64,000 nt of DNA, from NCBI GenBank assembly GCA_016711925.1, contig JADJSA010000008.1, forward strand, positions 62,001 to 126,000. The letters run 5' to 3'. The first letter of the stretch is position 1; each line of letters opens with the position of its first letter. A model generated the notes under the pieces. It saw only the letters and a program-made list of their open reading frames with translations. It did not search any database and had not been told where the DNA came from. Of this stretch, positions 44,133 to 52,918 are shown piece after piece. A program made the translations under genes and the position numbers. The stretch is from Candidatus Methylophosphatis haderslevensis (GTDB taxonomy: Bacteria > Pseudomonadota > Gammaproteobacteria > Burkholderiales > Rhodocyclaceae).

Positions 44133-45227
44133 TCAAGCCTCGCGCCGCAGGTACGCGGTGACCTCCTCGCGGTCGTGGTACAGATGCTTGATGCGCAGCA
44201 GGTAGGGCACATCCGCTGCGCGCAGGCGCTTGTCGATAATCGTGCGGCAGCGTTGCAGTTCGTCGAAGCGCTTCTTCATCGGCAGCTTGAGATTGAAGAT
44301 GGAGTCGCGGCAGCGTCCGTGGGCGATCCAGTCGGCCGCCAGCAGGGCGATGCGCGACGGCTGGTCGGCGATGTCGCACACCATCCAGTCGAGGCTGCCG
44401 CGCGGGCGCCAGTGGAAACCGTCGGCGCGCAGGTGCTCTACCATCTCTCCCTTGAGCAGTGCGGGCGAGACGTTGCCGTTGTCGACGGCGATCACGCGCA
44501 GGCCCCGCTGTGCGAGCTGCCAGCTCCAGCCGCCGGGCGCGGCGCCGAGATCCGCCGCGCGCATGCCGGCGACCAGGCGTTGGTCGATTTCCTGCCCGGT
44601 CATCAGCGCCAGCCAGGCTTCGGACAATTTGACCGCCGAACGCGACGGCGCATCGCGCGAGACGCGCAGCCGGGCAATGCCCATCGGCCATGGACTGCTG
44701 TTGGCCAGATCGGTGAGGCCGACCCAGGCCCGGGTGGCATCGACGAAAAACACGTTGAGGCGCGCCGCGCGCTTGTCCTTCGGATGCAGCAGATGCTCGG
44801 CAATCAGCGCCCGTTCCAGATGCGGCGCAAACCGGCGGCAGAAGCCGGACAGTTCCTTGGCTTCGTCGGTGTCGGCGGTCTCCAGCCAGACCACGCCACA
44901 GCGGGAACCGAGCGTCCGGGCGGCGGCAACCAGCGGCGCCAGCCGGTCTTTTTCCGGCAGATCATCGACGAACGCACTGCAAAATACCAGTTGCCGCGCA
45001 AATACCAGATCGTTGAACCGCAGCGCGGCGCGCAGGATGCGCATCGCCTCCTTGCCCTGTTCGTTGTCGCCATGCGGCAGGTAGAGCACCCAGCCGGTCT
45101 GCGGTTTGGTCTTCGCGTAACCGGTTACGCCCAGATCCGCGCAGGCGGCGGACACCTCGCGGGCGCACTCGTTCTCGAAACCGGGGCGGCAGTAGAGCAG
45201 CAAGGCAGCCGTGGCATGCAGTGTCAT
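44133..45227 (-). CDS. rlmM: 23S rRNA (cytidine-2498-2'-O)-methyltransferase RlmM
   Basis: 364 residues from the ATG at 45227 (E. coli 366). The N-terminal THUMP-like region (YCRPGFENECAREV) is followed by a Rossmann methyltransferase with the SAM motif AADLGAAPGGWSWQLAQRG. The catalytic lysine and aspartate regions are SIFNLKLPMKKR and VCDIADQPSR. A start 87 bases upstream exists but is less conserved. Confidence 0.92.
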   Translation of the reverse strand: MTLHATAALLLYCRPGFENECAREVSAACADLGVTGYAKTKPQTGWVLYLPHGDNEQGKEAMRILRAALRFNDLVFARQLVFCSAFVDDLPEKDRLAPLVAAARTLGSRCGVVWLETADTDEAKELSGFCRRFAPHLERALIAEHLLHPKDKRAARLNVFFVDATRAWVGLTDLANSSPWPMGIARLRVSRDAPSRSAVKLSEAWLALMTGQEIDQRLVAGMRAADLGAAPGGWSWQLAQRGLRVIAVDNGNVSPALLKGEMVEHLRADGFHWRPRGSLDWMVCDIADQPSRIALLAADWIAHGRCRDSIFNLKLPMKKRFDELQRCRTIIDKRLRAADVPYLLRIKHLYHDREEVTAYLRREA

Positions 45228-45516
45228 GGTGGTTTGTGGACCGGCGTGGGGAAGCAGCGCGGCGCATGCGTCCGATTTGGCGCTGGAACCGGGTATTCCC
45301 AGTTTGGGAGGCATAGAATACCTTCAAAGCGCATCGACTGTTCCTTCGCGCGGTGCTGCCGCCGCCCCAAGCCGTTTGAGCGCGACCCTCGCCACGGAGG
45401 TGCCGTGACCTTTTCGGCGTGCGCCGGGCAGGGGCGGGGCTAGAATCGCGGTGCGATTGACGAGGCAGGCATGAGAGGCGACGGGGCGACGGTTGCGGCA
45501 ATGCGTGAGGCGGTAA
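45228..45516. other. Divergent spacer between rlmM and the HD-GYP gene
   Basis: 289 bases with no convincing ORF. A TAGAAT hexamer at 45441-45446 could be a -10 box for the + strand gene, but no good -35 is seen at normal spacing. Confidence 0.4.
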
Positions 45517-47127
45517 ATGAATGAAATGGTGGCGATCGGCGATCTGCGACGAGGCATGTTCGTCGCGGAACTCGATCGTCCATGGCTCGGCACGCCGTTC
45601 CTGTTGCAGGGATTCCTGATCGACGACGACGAACAGATCGTCGAATTGGCCAAGATCTGCCAGTTCGTGTACGTCGATCGCACGCGCTCGGTCGGTAGCC
45701 AATTTGCCGCCAAACCGGTCGAGAAGCCGGACCCGACGGTCAAGCGTACCCCGGTGGTGCGCACGGTGAAGCTGATGCGGTCGGGCAAGGAAAGGCTGCC
45801 CGACTTCTTCGAGGTGCTGCGGGTGATTCGCGCCGAGAACGAGAAACGGCCAATCGACCGCGCAACGATCGCGCGTTCGCCGGTGGCCGGCATCGGCATG
45901 GCGACAACCCGGCTGTCCGGCCGCACAGTCGCGCCGGAACCCGGTGCGACGGGAACCACCGCGACCGACATCCGTAACCGGATGCGCGAGGATCGCGAAT
46001 CGGTCGACGACGGGGCCGGGCTGTTCGACTATGCGGCGAGCTGGATGAAGCCCTTCTCCGACTGGTTTCGCGGCGGGGCGGCCGAAGTGGACTTGAAGGT
46101 TGCCCGGCGCATCGCCGCCCGGGAAAAGGCCGGCCAAAGCGGCGGCAACAATGCCATCGTCGTGTATGAGGATCAGGCGGAGCTGGAAGAAGAGGTCTTG
46201 CGCGCGAGCCCGCTCTACGACGAAGCGCAGAGCACCGTCGAGCGGCTCATTCATGATCTCGAGGATGAACGCGCCCCGGATCTGGAGAAGGTTCGGGCGA
46301 GTGTCGGCGGTCTGGTCACCAGCGTCGTGCGCAATCCCGATGCCCTGATCTGGCTCAACCGGCTCAAGCGCACCGACCAGTATTCCTACGACCATGCGCT
46401 CGACGTCTCGGTACTGCTGATGGTGGTCGGCCGCCATATCGGCTTGCCGGAAATGCACCTGACGATGCTCGGTACCGCCGGGTTGATGCAGGATCTGGGC
46501 AAGATCGGCCTGCCGGCGGAACTGCTGCGCAAGACAGGCGGGCTCACGCCGATGGAATTCGAGCGCTTCAAGACCCACGTCGCGCGCAGCCTGGTGATTC
46601 TCGACAGCAATTCCGAGGTTTCGCTCGACCTGTTCGACATCGTCGAGAAGCATCATGAACGGGTCGACGGCAGCGGCTATCCGCACGGTCTGACGGGCGG
46701 CGAAATCGGCCTGTTCGCCGAAATGGCCGGACTGGCCGACACCTATTGCGCGATGACGCGCGACACCAGCTATCGCAGCGCCTTCAACAATCAGCAGGCG
46801 CTCGAGCGCATCAATCAGTTGCGCGACAGCAAATTCAGCGCCAATGTGGTCGATCAATTCATCCAGTGCATCGGGCTCTATCCGGTGGGAACGCTGGTCG
46901 AGCTCAACACCGGCGAGGTCGCGGTGGTGATTTCGCAGAATCGCGTTCGCCGGATGAAGCCCAAGGTCATGGTGCTGCTCGACCATGACAAGTCGCACAA
47001 CCGCTACCCGCCGACGCTCGATCTGCTCTACGACCCGAGCGCGCCCGACGGCAGCACTTACCACATCAAGAAGGCGCTCGCACCCAATGCCTACGGCATT
47101 GATCCGAGGGAATTCTACCTGTCGTGA
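45517..47127 (+). CDS. HD-GYP domain protein with altered HD doublet
   Basis: 536 residues. The N-terminal DUF3391-type domain reads DLRRGMFVAELDRPWLGTPF; a long linker (about 70-250) leads to a C-terminal HD-GYP domain. The HHExxDGSGYP signature is intact (EKHHERVDGSGYPHG), but the usual HD-x-GK reads LMQDLGKIGLP, with Gln in place of the metal-binding His. It may therefore bind metal or hydrolyse c-di-GMP differently. Its stop overlaps the start of the EAL gene (TGATG), so they are translationally coupled. Confidence 0.9.
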   Translation: MNEMVAIGDLRRGMFVAELDRPWLGTPFLLQGFLIDDDEQIVELAKICQFVYVDRTRSVGSQFAAKPVEKPDPTVKRTPVVRTVKLMRSGKERLPDFFEVLRVIRAENEKRPIDRATIARSPVAGIGMATTRLSGRTVAPEPGATGTTATDIRNRMREDRESVDDGAGLFDYAASWMKPFSDWFRGGAAEVDLKVARRIAAREKAGQSGGNNAIVVYEDQAELEEEVLRASPLYDEAQSTVERLIHDLEDERAPDLEKVRASVGGLVTSVVRNPDALIWLNRLKRTDQYSYDHALDVSVLLMVVGRHIGLPEMHLTMLGTAGLMQDLGKIGLPAELLRKTGGLTPMEFERFKTHVARSLVILDSNSEVSLDLFDIVEKHHERVDGSGYPHGLTGGEIGLFAEMAGLADTYCAMTRDTSYRSAFNNQQALERINQLRDSKFSANVVDQFIQCIGLYPVGTLVELNTGEVAVVISQNRVRRMKPKVMVLLDHDKSHNRYPPTLDLLYDPSAPDGSTYHIKKALAPNAYGIDPREFYLS

Positions 47128-48986
47128 TGGACCCGCATCCCGAGCGATCCGAACTGTTTCCCGAGGAAGGCGTTTCGCTCGACGCACGGGAGAACCTGCA
47201 GATCGTCATCGACTTCGCGGCGGTGCAGGCGCGGCTTGAAGAATTCGAGATCGACGGGCGCTGCCGCGCCGCGTTGCGTGCCTTCTGCGAAATCGCCGCC
47301 GCCGCCGACTTCGCGCCAACCCTGCGCGAGGCTTGGCGTGCGCTGGACCCCAGCACACAAGCGCAGGACGGCGAGGGTTGCGCGCTCGCCGTGGCATGTT
47401 TCACGGATCTGCTGTCGCGATTCCCCAACTGGGATTTCACGCCGGGCTGGCTCAATACCTTGACCGCCGCGTGGCTGGAAGTGCTGGCCGCCGGCGTACC
47501 GGCCGACTGGCTGCTCGGTCTGGCCAGCCGCAGCCTGGATCGCAGCATGACCCTGGTTTGCGCCGACACGCGCGCCCCGCAGCCTGCCCGCTCCGACATG
47601 GTCCGTGCGGTGAGCAAGGTGAACCTGTTCCTGTGTGCCGTGCTGGGCGAGGCGGCCAGCGGTTACCAGCACTCGCTGCACGTGCACGCGGAGGAATTCG
47701 ACGAGCGCAGCGGCTTGCCCAACCAGCGCCAGGCGCTGGCGGTGCTGGACGCGGCCATCGCCGGGGGCAAGCCGGGCGAGCATGTCGCAGTGGTGGTGCT
47801 GCGCATCGAAGTCGGGCCGGTGCTGCTGCGCATGCCGACCGCCTTGTCGCGCCGCTTGCTGCGGCAGATGATCGGACGCGTGCATCGTGCGCTGCGTCCG
47901 CGCGACAGCCTGTTTCTCGGCGCCGAGTGGGAACTGGTCGTGGTGCTGCCGGCTCTGGCCAGCGCCGCCCACGTCACGCTCGCAGTAACCCGCCTGCTGC
48001 ACTTGTTCGACGCCGCGTTTCCGGTGCTCGGTCGCGAGTACCGGCTGACGGCGGTTGCCGGCGCCGCGCTGTTTCCCGAGGCCGGCAACGAGGCCGAGCC
48101 ACTGCTGCAAGGCGCGCGCCTGGCGCTGCACGAGGCGCAGCGCAACGGCGAACGATCCGAGATTTTCCGCTCGGAAATGGATCATTCGGCCGCGCGCTAT
48201 GCGGCGATCGAGCAGGGCTTCCTGCAGGCACTGCGCGACGACCGGCTCGAACTCTACCTGCAGCCGCAGATCGATTCGAGCACCGGAATCTGCGACCACG
48301 CCGAGGCGCTGCTGCGCTGGCAGCATGCGGCGGGCGAATCGATCGCGCCGCAGTTCATCGTCGAGATCGCCGAGGAGGCCGGCGTCAGTCCGCAGTTCTC
48401 GCGCTGGCTGGTGACGCGCGCGGCACGCACGCTGGCCGAGTTTGCCCTCGAAGGCATCCCGCTCAACCTGTCGATCAACCTGACCGCCAACGACCTGCGC
48501 GACGAAGAGTTGCCCGACATGATCGAACAGGCGCTGACGATCTGGAATGTGCCGGCCGACCGGCTGACCCTGGAACTGACCGAGAGCGCGATGATTTCCG
48601 ACGAGCAGCACAGCCTGGGCATCCTGCATCGCCTGCGCGACCTCGGTTGCCGTCTGGCGGTGGACGACTTCGGCACCGGCTATTCGTCAATGGCATATCT
48701 GCGCCAGTTGCCGCTCAACGAACTGAAGATCGACCAGTTGTTCGTTCGGCGCATGGACGAATCGCCGCAGGATCGTGAAATCGTCCGCTCGATGATCCAG
48801 CTTGCCCAGGGGCTGCGTCTCGAAGTGGTGGCCGAGGGCGTCGAAACGCGGGCCACCTGGCAACTGCTGACCGGCTACGGCTGCCAGCGCGTCCAGGGGT
48901 ATTACTTCAGCAAGCCGATTGCCGCGCCGGAATTCATACGCTGGTGGCAGGAGCGGCGCAGCGACCCGATGCGCCTGCTCGAATAG
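47127..48986 (+). CDS. Degenerate GGDEF plus EAL domain protein
   Basis: 619 residues from the ATG at 47127 (a GTG one codon earlier is also possible). A helical N-terminal region (about 1-190) precedes a GGDEF-like domain (about 190-340). There the GGDEF position reads GAEWELVVVLP, so cyclase activity is unlikely. The EAL domain (about 355-610) is complete: AEALLRWQ, LELTESAMI, VDDFGTGYSS, KIDQLFV. A c-di-GMP phosphodiesterase or receptor, coupled to the upstream HD-GYP protein. Confidence 0.92.
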   Translation: MDPHPERSELFPEEGVSLDARENLQIVIDFAAVQARLEEFEIDGRCRAALRAFCEIAAAADFAPTLREAWRALDPSTQAQDGEGCALAVACFTDLLSRFPNWDFTPGWLNTLTAAWLEVLAAGVPADWLLGLASRSLDRSMTLVCADTRAPQPARSDMVRAVSKVNLFLCAVLGEAASGYQHSLHVHAEEFDERSGLPNQRQALAVLDAAIAGGKPGEHVAVVVLRIEVGPVLLRMPTALSRRLLRQMIGRVHRALRPRDSLFLGAEWELVVVLPALASAAHVTLAVTRLLHLFDAAFPVLGREYRLTAVAGAALFPEAGNEAEPLLQGARLALHEAQRNGERSEIFRSEMDHSAARYAAIEQGFLQALRDDRLELYLQPQIDSSTGICDHAEALLRWQHAAGESIAPQFIVEIAEEAGVSPQFSRWLVTRAARTLAEFALEGIPLNLSINLTANDLRDEELPDMIEQALTIWNVPADRLTLELTESAMISDEQHSLGILHRLRDLGCRLAVDDFGTGYSSMAYLRQLPLNELKIDQLFVRRMDESPQDREIVRSMIQLAQGLRLEVVAEGVETRATWQLLTGYGCQRVQGYYFSKPIAAPEFIRWWQERRSDPMRLLE

Positions 48987-48997
48987 CGGCGGCGCCC

Positions 48998-49429
48998 TCA
49001 GCCGTGCCCGGCATTGCGGGCGCCGGCCTTGGACTGCTTCGGTTCTTCGTCGGCCAACTTGGCCGGTTTGCCTTTGCCCTTGTCCTCGCCCGCCGCGGAC
49101 GACGGTTCCTCGCCCTCTGCGGCCGGCTTGCCGCTCTTCGGGCCGGCCGCGGCGAGTTGCGGCGCGACGGTGTCGATCTTGTTCTCCCGCATGTAATCGT
49201 TCATTTCCTTCCAACCGGCGAACACCGCTGCCTTCGGCGCCTTGCCGTTGAGCGCGTAGCAGTCCTCGATCGCCCGTCCGGCATGGCGGCAGGCTGCGCC
49301 CACTGCCTTGCCCTCGGCTTCTCTGACGGCGGCGATTTTTGCCGGATCCTCGAAGCCGAGCCGATCGCAGCCAGCGAGCATCAGTGCGATGCTCAGGGTG
49401 GCAGGCAGGGAAAATGCAAACAGGCGCAT
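48998..49429 (-). CDS. Small lipoprotein of unknown function
   Basis: 143 residues from the ATG at 49429. Signal peptide with the lipobox LAGC (MRLFAFSLPATLSIALM before it). The mature part has two cysteines (GAACRHAGRAIEDCYAL) and KAAVFAGWKEMNDYMREN, then an acidic, lysine- and proline-rich tail that looks disordered. Similar lipoproteins are widespread in betaproteobacteria without assigned function. Confidence 0.78.
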   Translation of the reverse strand: MRLFAFSLPATLSIALMLAGCDRLGFEDPAKIAAVREAEGKAVGAACRHAGRAIEDCYALNGKAPKAAVFAGWKEMNDYMRENKIDTVAPQLAAAGPKSGKPAAEGEEPSSAAGEDKGKGKPAKLADEEPKQSKAGARNAGHG

Positions 49430-49494
49430 GGCAGGTCCGTAACGGTTTTCTGCCAGATCAACGGCATGCGGCCGCGATCCTTGAGCCGCGCCGT

Positions 49495-49971
49495 TCAGTC
49501 CGGCACGGTTTCGTGCAGATCCTGCTTGAGCGTGCCGAGCAGCCTCAGCAACTGGTCCCGGTCGTGCGCCGGCATGGTGTCGAACATGCCGACGATCCAG
49601 TGCTCGTAGGCCTGTGCCATGCGCCGAAAAACGCGCCGGCCGTTGGGCGTCATGCGGACGATGAACGAGCGCCGGTCTTCCGGGCTGTATTCGCGCGCCA
49701 CCAAGCCTTCCGCCTCGAGCTGATCGGTGATCCCGGTCACGTTGCCGCTGGTCACCATCATGCGCCGCGACAGATCGCCCATCCGCAACCCTTCCGGCGA
49801 GCGATCGAGGTGCGCCAGCAAATCGAAACGCGGCAGCGTGATATCGAACTCGCGGCGCAAATTCGACCGCACCTGCCGTTCGATAAGGCTGGTGCACGAA
49901 AGCATGCGCAACCACAGGCGCAGTGCCTCATCCTGATCGGCGCTTGCGCGTGCCTCGTGGTCGGCGATCAA
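49495..49971 (-). CDS. MarR family transcriptional regulator
   Basis: 158 residues, TTG start at 49971. The winged helix-turn-helix reads RMGDLSRRMMVTSGNVTGIT, with the wing at SPEDRRSFIVRMT. Divergent from the binding-protein gene at 50255; the palindromes in the 283-base spacer between them are candidate operators. Confidence 0.88.
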   Translation of the reverse strand: MIADHEARASADQDEALRLWLRMLSCTSLIERQVRSNLRREFDITLPRFDLLAHLDRSPEGLRMGDLSRRMMVTSGNVTGITDQLEAEGLVAREYSPEDRRSFIVRMTPNGRRVFRRMAQAYEHWIVGMFDTMPAHDRDQLLRLLGTLKQDLHETVPD

Positions 49972-50107
49972 GGTGTTTTCGGCTCTTCGGTTCAGATTTT
50001 CCTCCCATCCGATGGTATCCGTTCGAGTCGCGACGCCAGTCCGCAGGTTGTTCCGCCAGCTGGCGGCCGTGCCCGAACCATGCGTTAATCATAGGAGTGC
50101 CGCGGTG

Positions 50108-50132
50108 ACAACATGTTGAGTTGGGTCAACTC
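50108..50132. promoter_or_regulatory. Candidate MarR operator palindromes
   Basis: GAGTTGGGTCAACTC (50118-50132) is a 5-bp inverted repeat with a 5-base centre. It is preceded by AACATGTT (50110-50117), a perfect 8-bp palindrome. Location between the divergent MarR gene and ugpB-like gene suggests regulation of one or both. Confidence 0.35.
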
Positions 50133-50254
50133 GTGTCTCGTCCGCAAGCCGCCGATCGGATCGGGTTAAACTTGCATCCCCGTCCTGACAGCCGCCGCAC
50201 TTCCGTCGCTGCGCGGTCAGGAATCGGGCATATCCACTTGCCGCGGAGCCACCG

Positions 50255-51573
50255 ATGAACAGTCTGCATCCCCGTTTCCGTCCCCTTTGGCTTGTTGCCG
50301 TACTGTGCCTGACCAGTGCCGGCGCGCATGCCGCGCCCCGCAAGAAGGCGCCGGCGAAACCGGCGGCGGCCGCCAAACCGTCTTCCGCTGCCGCGTCCGG
50401 CGAAGTGGAACTGGTACATGAACTCGGCAGCGACAAGGGCGCCGAACTGGGCAAGATCGTCGAACGCTTCAATGCCGCCAATCCCGGCACGGCAATCCGC
50501 CTGGCCGAGCGCAAATGGGACGAAGGCGAACTGCCGACCCTGATGATCCTCGGCGAGGAAAGCGAGGGCAGGCTGCTGGCCGGCAAGACGCGCTACCGCC
50601 CGCTCAACGCCGTGATGAAAGACGCGCGCGAGCCGCTGGAAACCCTGCGTCCGCCGGCCATCATGAGCCCGACACCGCTCGATGCCGCCGGCAAGCTGGT
50701 CGCCCTGCCGGTCGCGCTCGGCACGCCGGTGATGTATATCAACAAGGATGCCTTCCGCAAGGCCGGTCTCGACCCGAATGCGCCGCCGGCGACCTGGTTC
50801 GCGCTGCAGACCGCGCTCGGCAAGTTGTATGACAGCGGCTACGCCTGCCCCTACGCCACCACGCAGCCGGCTGGGTGCATGTCGAGAACACCAGTGCCTG
50901 GCACAACCAGCCGCTGGTGTCGACCGCCGGCAAGCGCGAGGTGCTGGCGGTGAACAATCTGCTGGAGGTCAAGCACCTCGCGATGATGAAAAGCTGGGTC
51001 ACCTCGCGCTACATGCACGTTTTCGGCAACGGCACCGATGGCGAGGCCCAGTTCGCCAGCGGCAACTGCGCCGTGCTCACGGCATCGTCGAACGCCTTTC
51101 CGACCTTCAAGCGAAGCGCGAAGTTCGAGATCGGCATTGCGCAGTTGCCGCACCACGACGACGTGCCCGGTTCGCCGCAGAACACGCTCGCCGACGGACC
51201 GGCGATGTGGGTCGGCGCCGGCAAGTCGGCGGCGCAGTACAAGACGGCGGCGCGCTTCGTCGCCTTCCTGCTGGAACCGCAAAACCAGGTGGAAATGCAG
51301 GTCAATCTGGGTTCCCTGCCACTCAATCGGGCCGGACTGCTCGCCTCGGGCAGTGAGTTGCTGAGGAGCGACCTGCTCAATGTCACCACGGCGATCGCCC
51401 AGCTCACCAACAAGCCGGCGACCAATGCGTCGCGCGCCTCGCGGCTGGCGGGCGAGAGCACGGTGCGGCGCGTGCTCAACGAGGAACTCGACAACCTGTG
51501 GGCCGACCGCAAGCCGGCCAAGGGCGCGCTCGACTCGGCGGTGACCCGCCTGGGCGGCTGCTGCGCGCGCTGA
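50255..51573 (+). pseudogene. ugpB: ABC transporter solute-binding protein, UgpB-like, frameshifted
   Basis: Joining two frames gives about 439 residues, the normal length of glycerol-3-phosphate binding proteins. The first part (50255 to about 50866) has a signal peptide (WLVAVLCLTSAGAHA) and VELVHELGSDKGAELGKIVE; it fails after ACPYATTQPAG. The next frame continues WVHVENTSAWHNQPLV, matching the family. A single missing base near 50866-50870 explains the break. The permease and ATPase genes ugpA, ugpE and ugpC are not beside it. It is either a real pseudogene or a sequencing indel. Confidence 0.8.
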
Positions 51574-52325
51574 TTGCGCTGCCGGCGTGGCCGGGTCTGG
51601 CCGCTGCCGCGGCTGATCGCCCACCGCGGCGGCGGCTCGCTGGCGCCCGAGAACACGCTGGCCGGCATTCGCCTGGCGGCGCGGCAGGGCTACCGCGCCG
51701 TCGAATTCGATGTCATGTTGAGCGCGGACTCGGTGCCGGTGCTGATCCATGACGAAACGCTGGTCCGCACCAGCAACGGTCGCGGCCGGGTCGCCGAACA
51801 GACCTGGGCGCAACTCGCCCGCTCGACGCCGGCAGCCGGTTCGGCGAAGAATTTGCCGGCGAAGCGATTCCGCGCGTCGACCATGCGCTCGAACTTTGCC
51901 GCGCCCTCGGCCTCGCCGTCAATGTCGAGATCAAGCCGTCGACGGGTGCCGACAGCGCGACCGGCCGCGTCGTTGCCGAATGGACGGCCGAGCACGGGCG
52001 CGGCATGCCGATCATCGTCTCGTCGTTTTCGCTGACCGCGCTGCGCGAGGCGCAAAAGGCCGCGCCCGATCTGCCGCGCGGCGTGCTGTTCGATGCCCCG
52101 CCGGTTGATTGGCTGGGCATCGTGCGCCGCGCCGATGCCGTGTCGATGCATTGCAACTGGCGGCACCTGCGGGCGCAAACCCTGGCAGCCGCTCGCGCGG
52201 CCGATGTACCGCTGCTGGTCTACACCTGCAACGGCGCGCAGGACGCCAGAGAACTGCTCGCGCAGGGCGTCGCCAGCCTGGTCACCGACCGTCTCGACCT
52301 TGTGTCCGGATTCGACCGTCGGTAA
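51574..52325 (+). pseudogene. ugpQ: Glycerophosphodiester phosphodiesterase, frameshifted
   Basis: The frame starts at TTG 51574, directly after ugpB. It encodes LIAHRGGGSLAPENTLAG, VEFDVMLSADSVPVLIHDE and VRTSNGRGRVAEQTW, the GDPD catalytic core. After RSTPAAGS it becomes nonsense, while the next frame reads LDAGSRFGEEFAGEAIPRVD and continues to the stop at 52325. One missing base near 51824 accounts for it. Intact, it would release glycerol-3-phosphate from glycerophosphodiesters. Confidence 0.8.
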
Positions 52326-52452
52326 TCTGTAATTCCGATTACGAAGGCTTACAAAGCAGGGCTCGAATTGCTGCGGCAGCTTGCGCTATTGTTCGGCCGT
52401 GGCATCGCGATGCCCGGACAACCCGCCCATACCAGGACTCAGGAGACAAGTC

Positions 52453-52773
52453 ATGAACAAACTGCTTACCGCCCTCGCCGCATTGATGCTCGGCGCCATC
52501 ACGCTGCCCGCCCTTGCCGGGGACAACACGCCGCGCATCGACAAGCGCCAGTCGAACCAGGAGCGGCGCGTCGATCAGGGCATCGCATCCGGCGAACTGA
52601 ACCAGCGCGAAGCCGCACGGCTCGACCGCGGCCAGGATCGCGTCGACAACCTGGAAAACAAGGCGAAGGCCGACGGCACGGTAACGCGTCGCGAGCGCGC
52701 CCGCATCCATCACGCGCAGAACGTCGAAAGCCGCCGCGTCTACCGCCAGAAGCACGACGCGCAATACCGCTGA
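52453..52773 (+). CDS. Small secreted Arg/Glu-rich protein
   Basis: 106 residues from the ATG at 52453, with AGGAG 9 bases before it. Signal peptide MNKLLTALAALMLGAITLPA. The mature domain is highly charged with two helix-turn repeats (SNQERRVDQGIASGELNQRE and VTRRERARIHHAQNVESRRV), EF-hand-like in spacing. Similar periplasmic proteins are common in betaproteobacteria; the role is unknown. Confidence 0.75.
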   Translation: MNKLLTALAALMLGAITLPALAGDNTPRIDKRQSNQERRVDQGIASGELNQREAARLDRGQDRVDNLENKAKADGTVTRRERARIHHAQNVESRRVYRQKHDAQYR

Positions 52774-52823
52774 CCGGCCCGCCGGCGGCCGGCCTTTCGG
52801 CCGCCGGCGCGATCGCTGCCCTT

Positions 52824-52852
52824 GGCAAAACCCGGCATTGGCCGGGTTTTGC
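52824..52852 (+). terminator. Hairpin terminator after the small secreted protein
   Basis: GGCAAAACCCGGC (52824-52836) pairs with GCCGGGTTTTGC (52841-52852) around ATTG; the T-run is within the stem. A second GC-rich hairpin (GCCGGCGGCC / GGCCGCCGGC) lies just upstream, at about 52783-52809. Confidence 0.7.
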
Positions 52853-52918
52853 GCTTCTGTTCCGGCCGGACATCCGTGCGCCATCGGATAGAATCCCCTG
52901 CGCATAGGGAGGATACGC

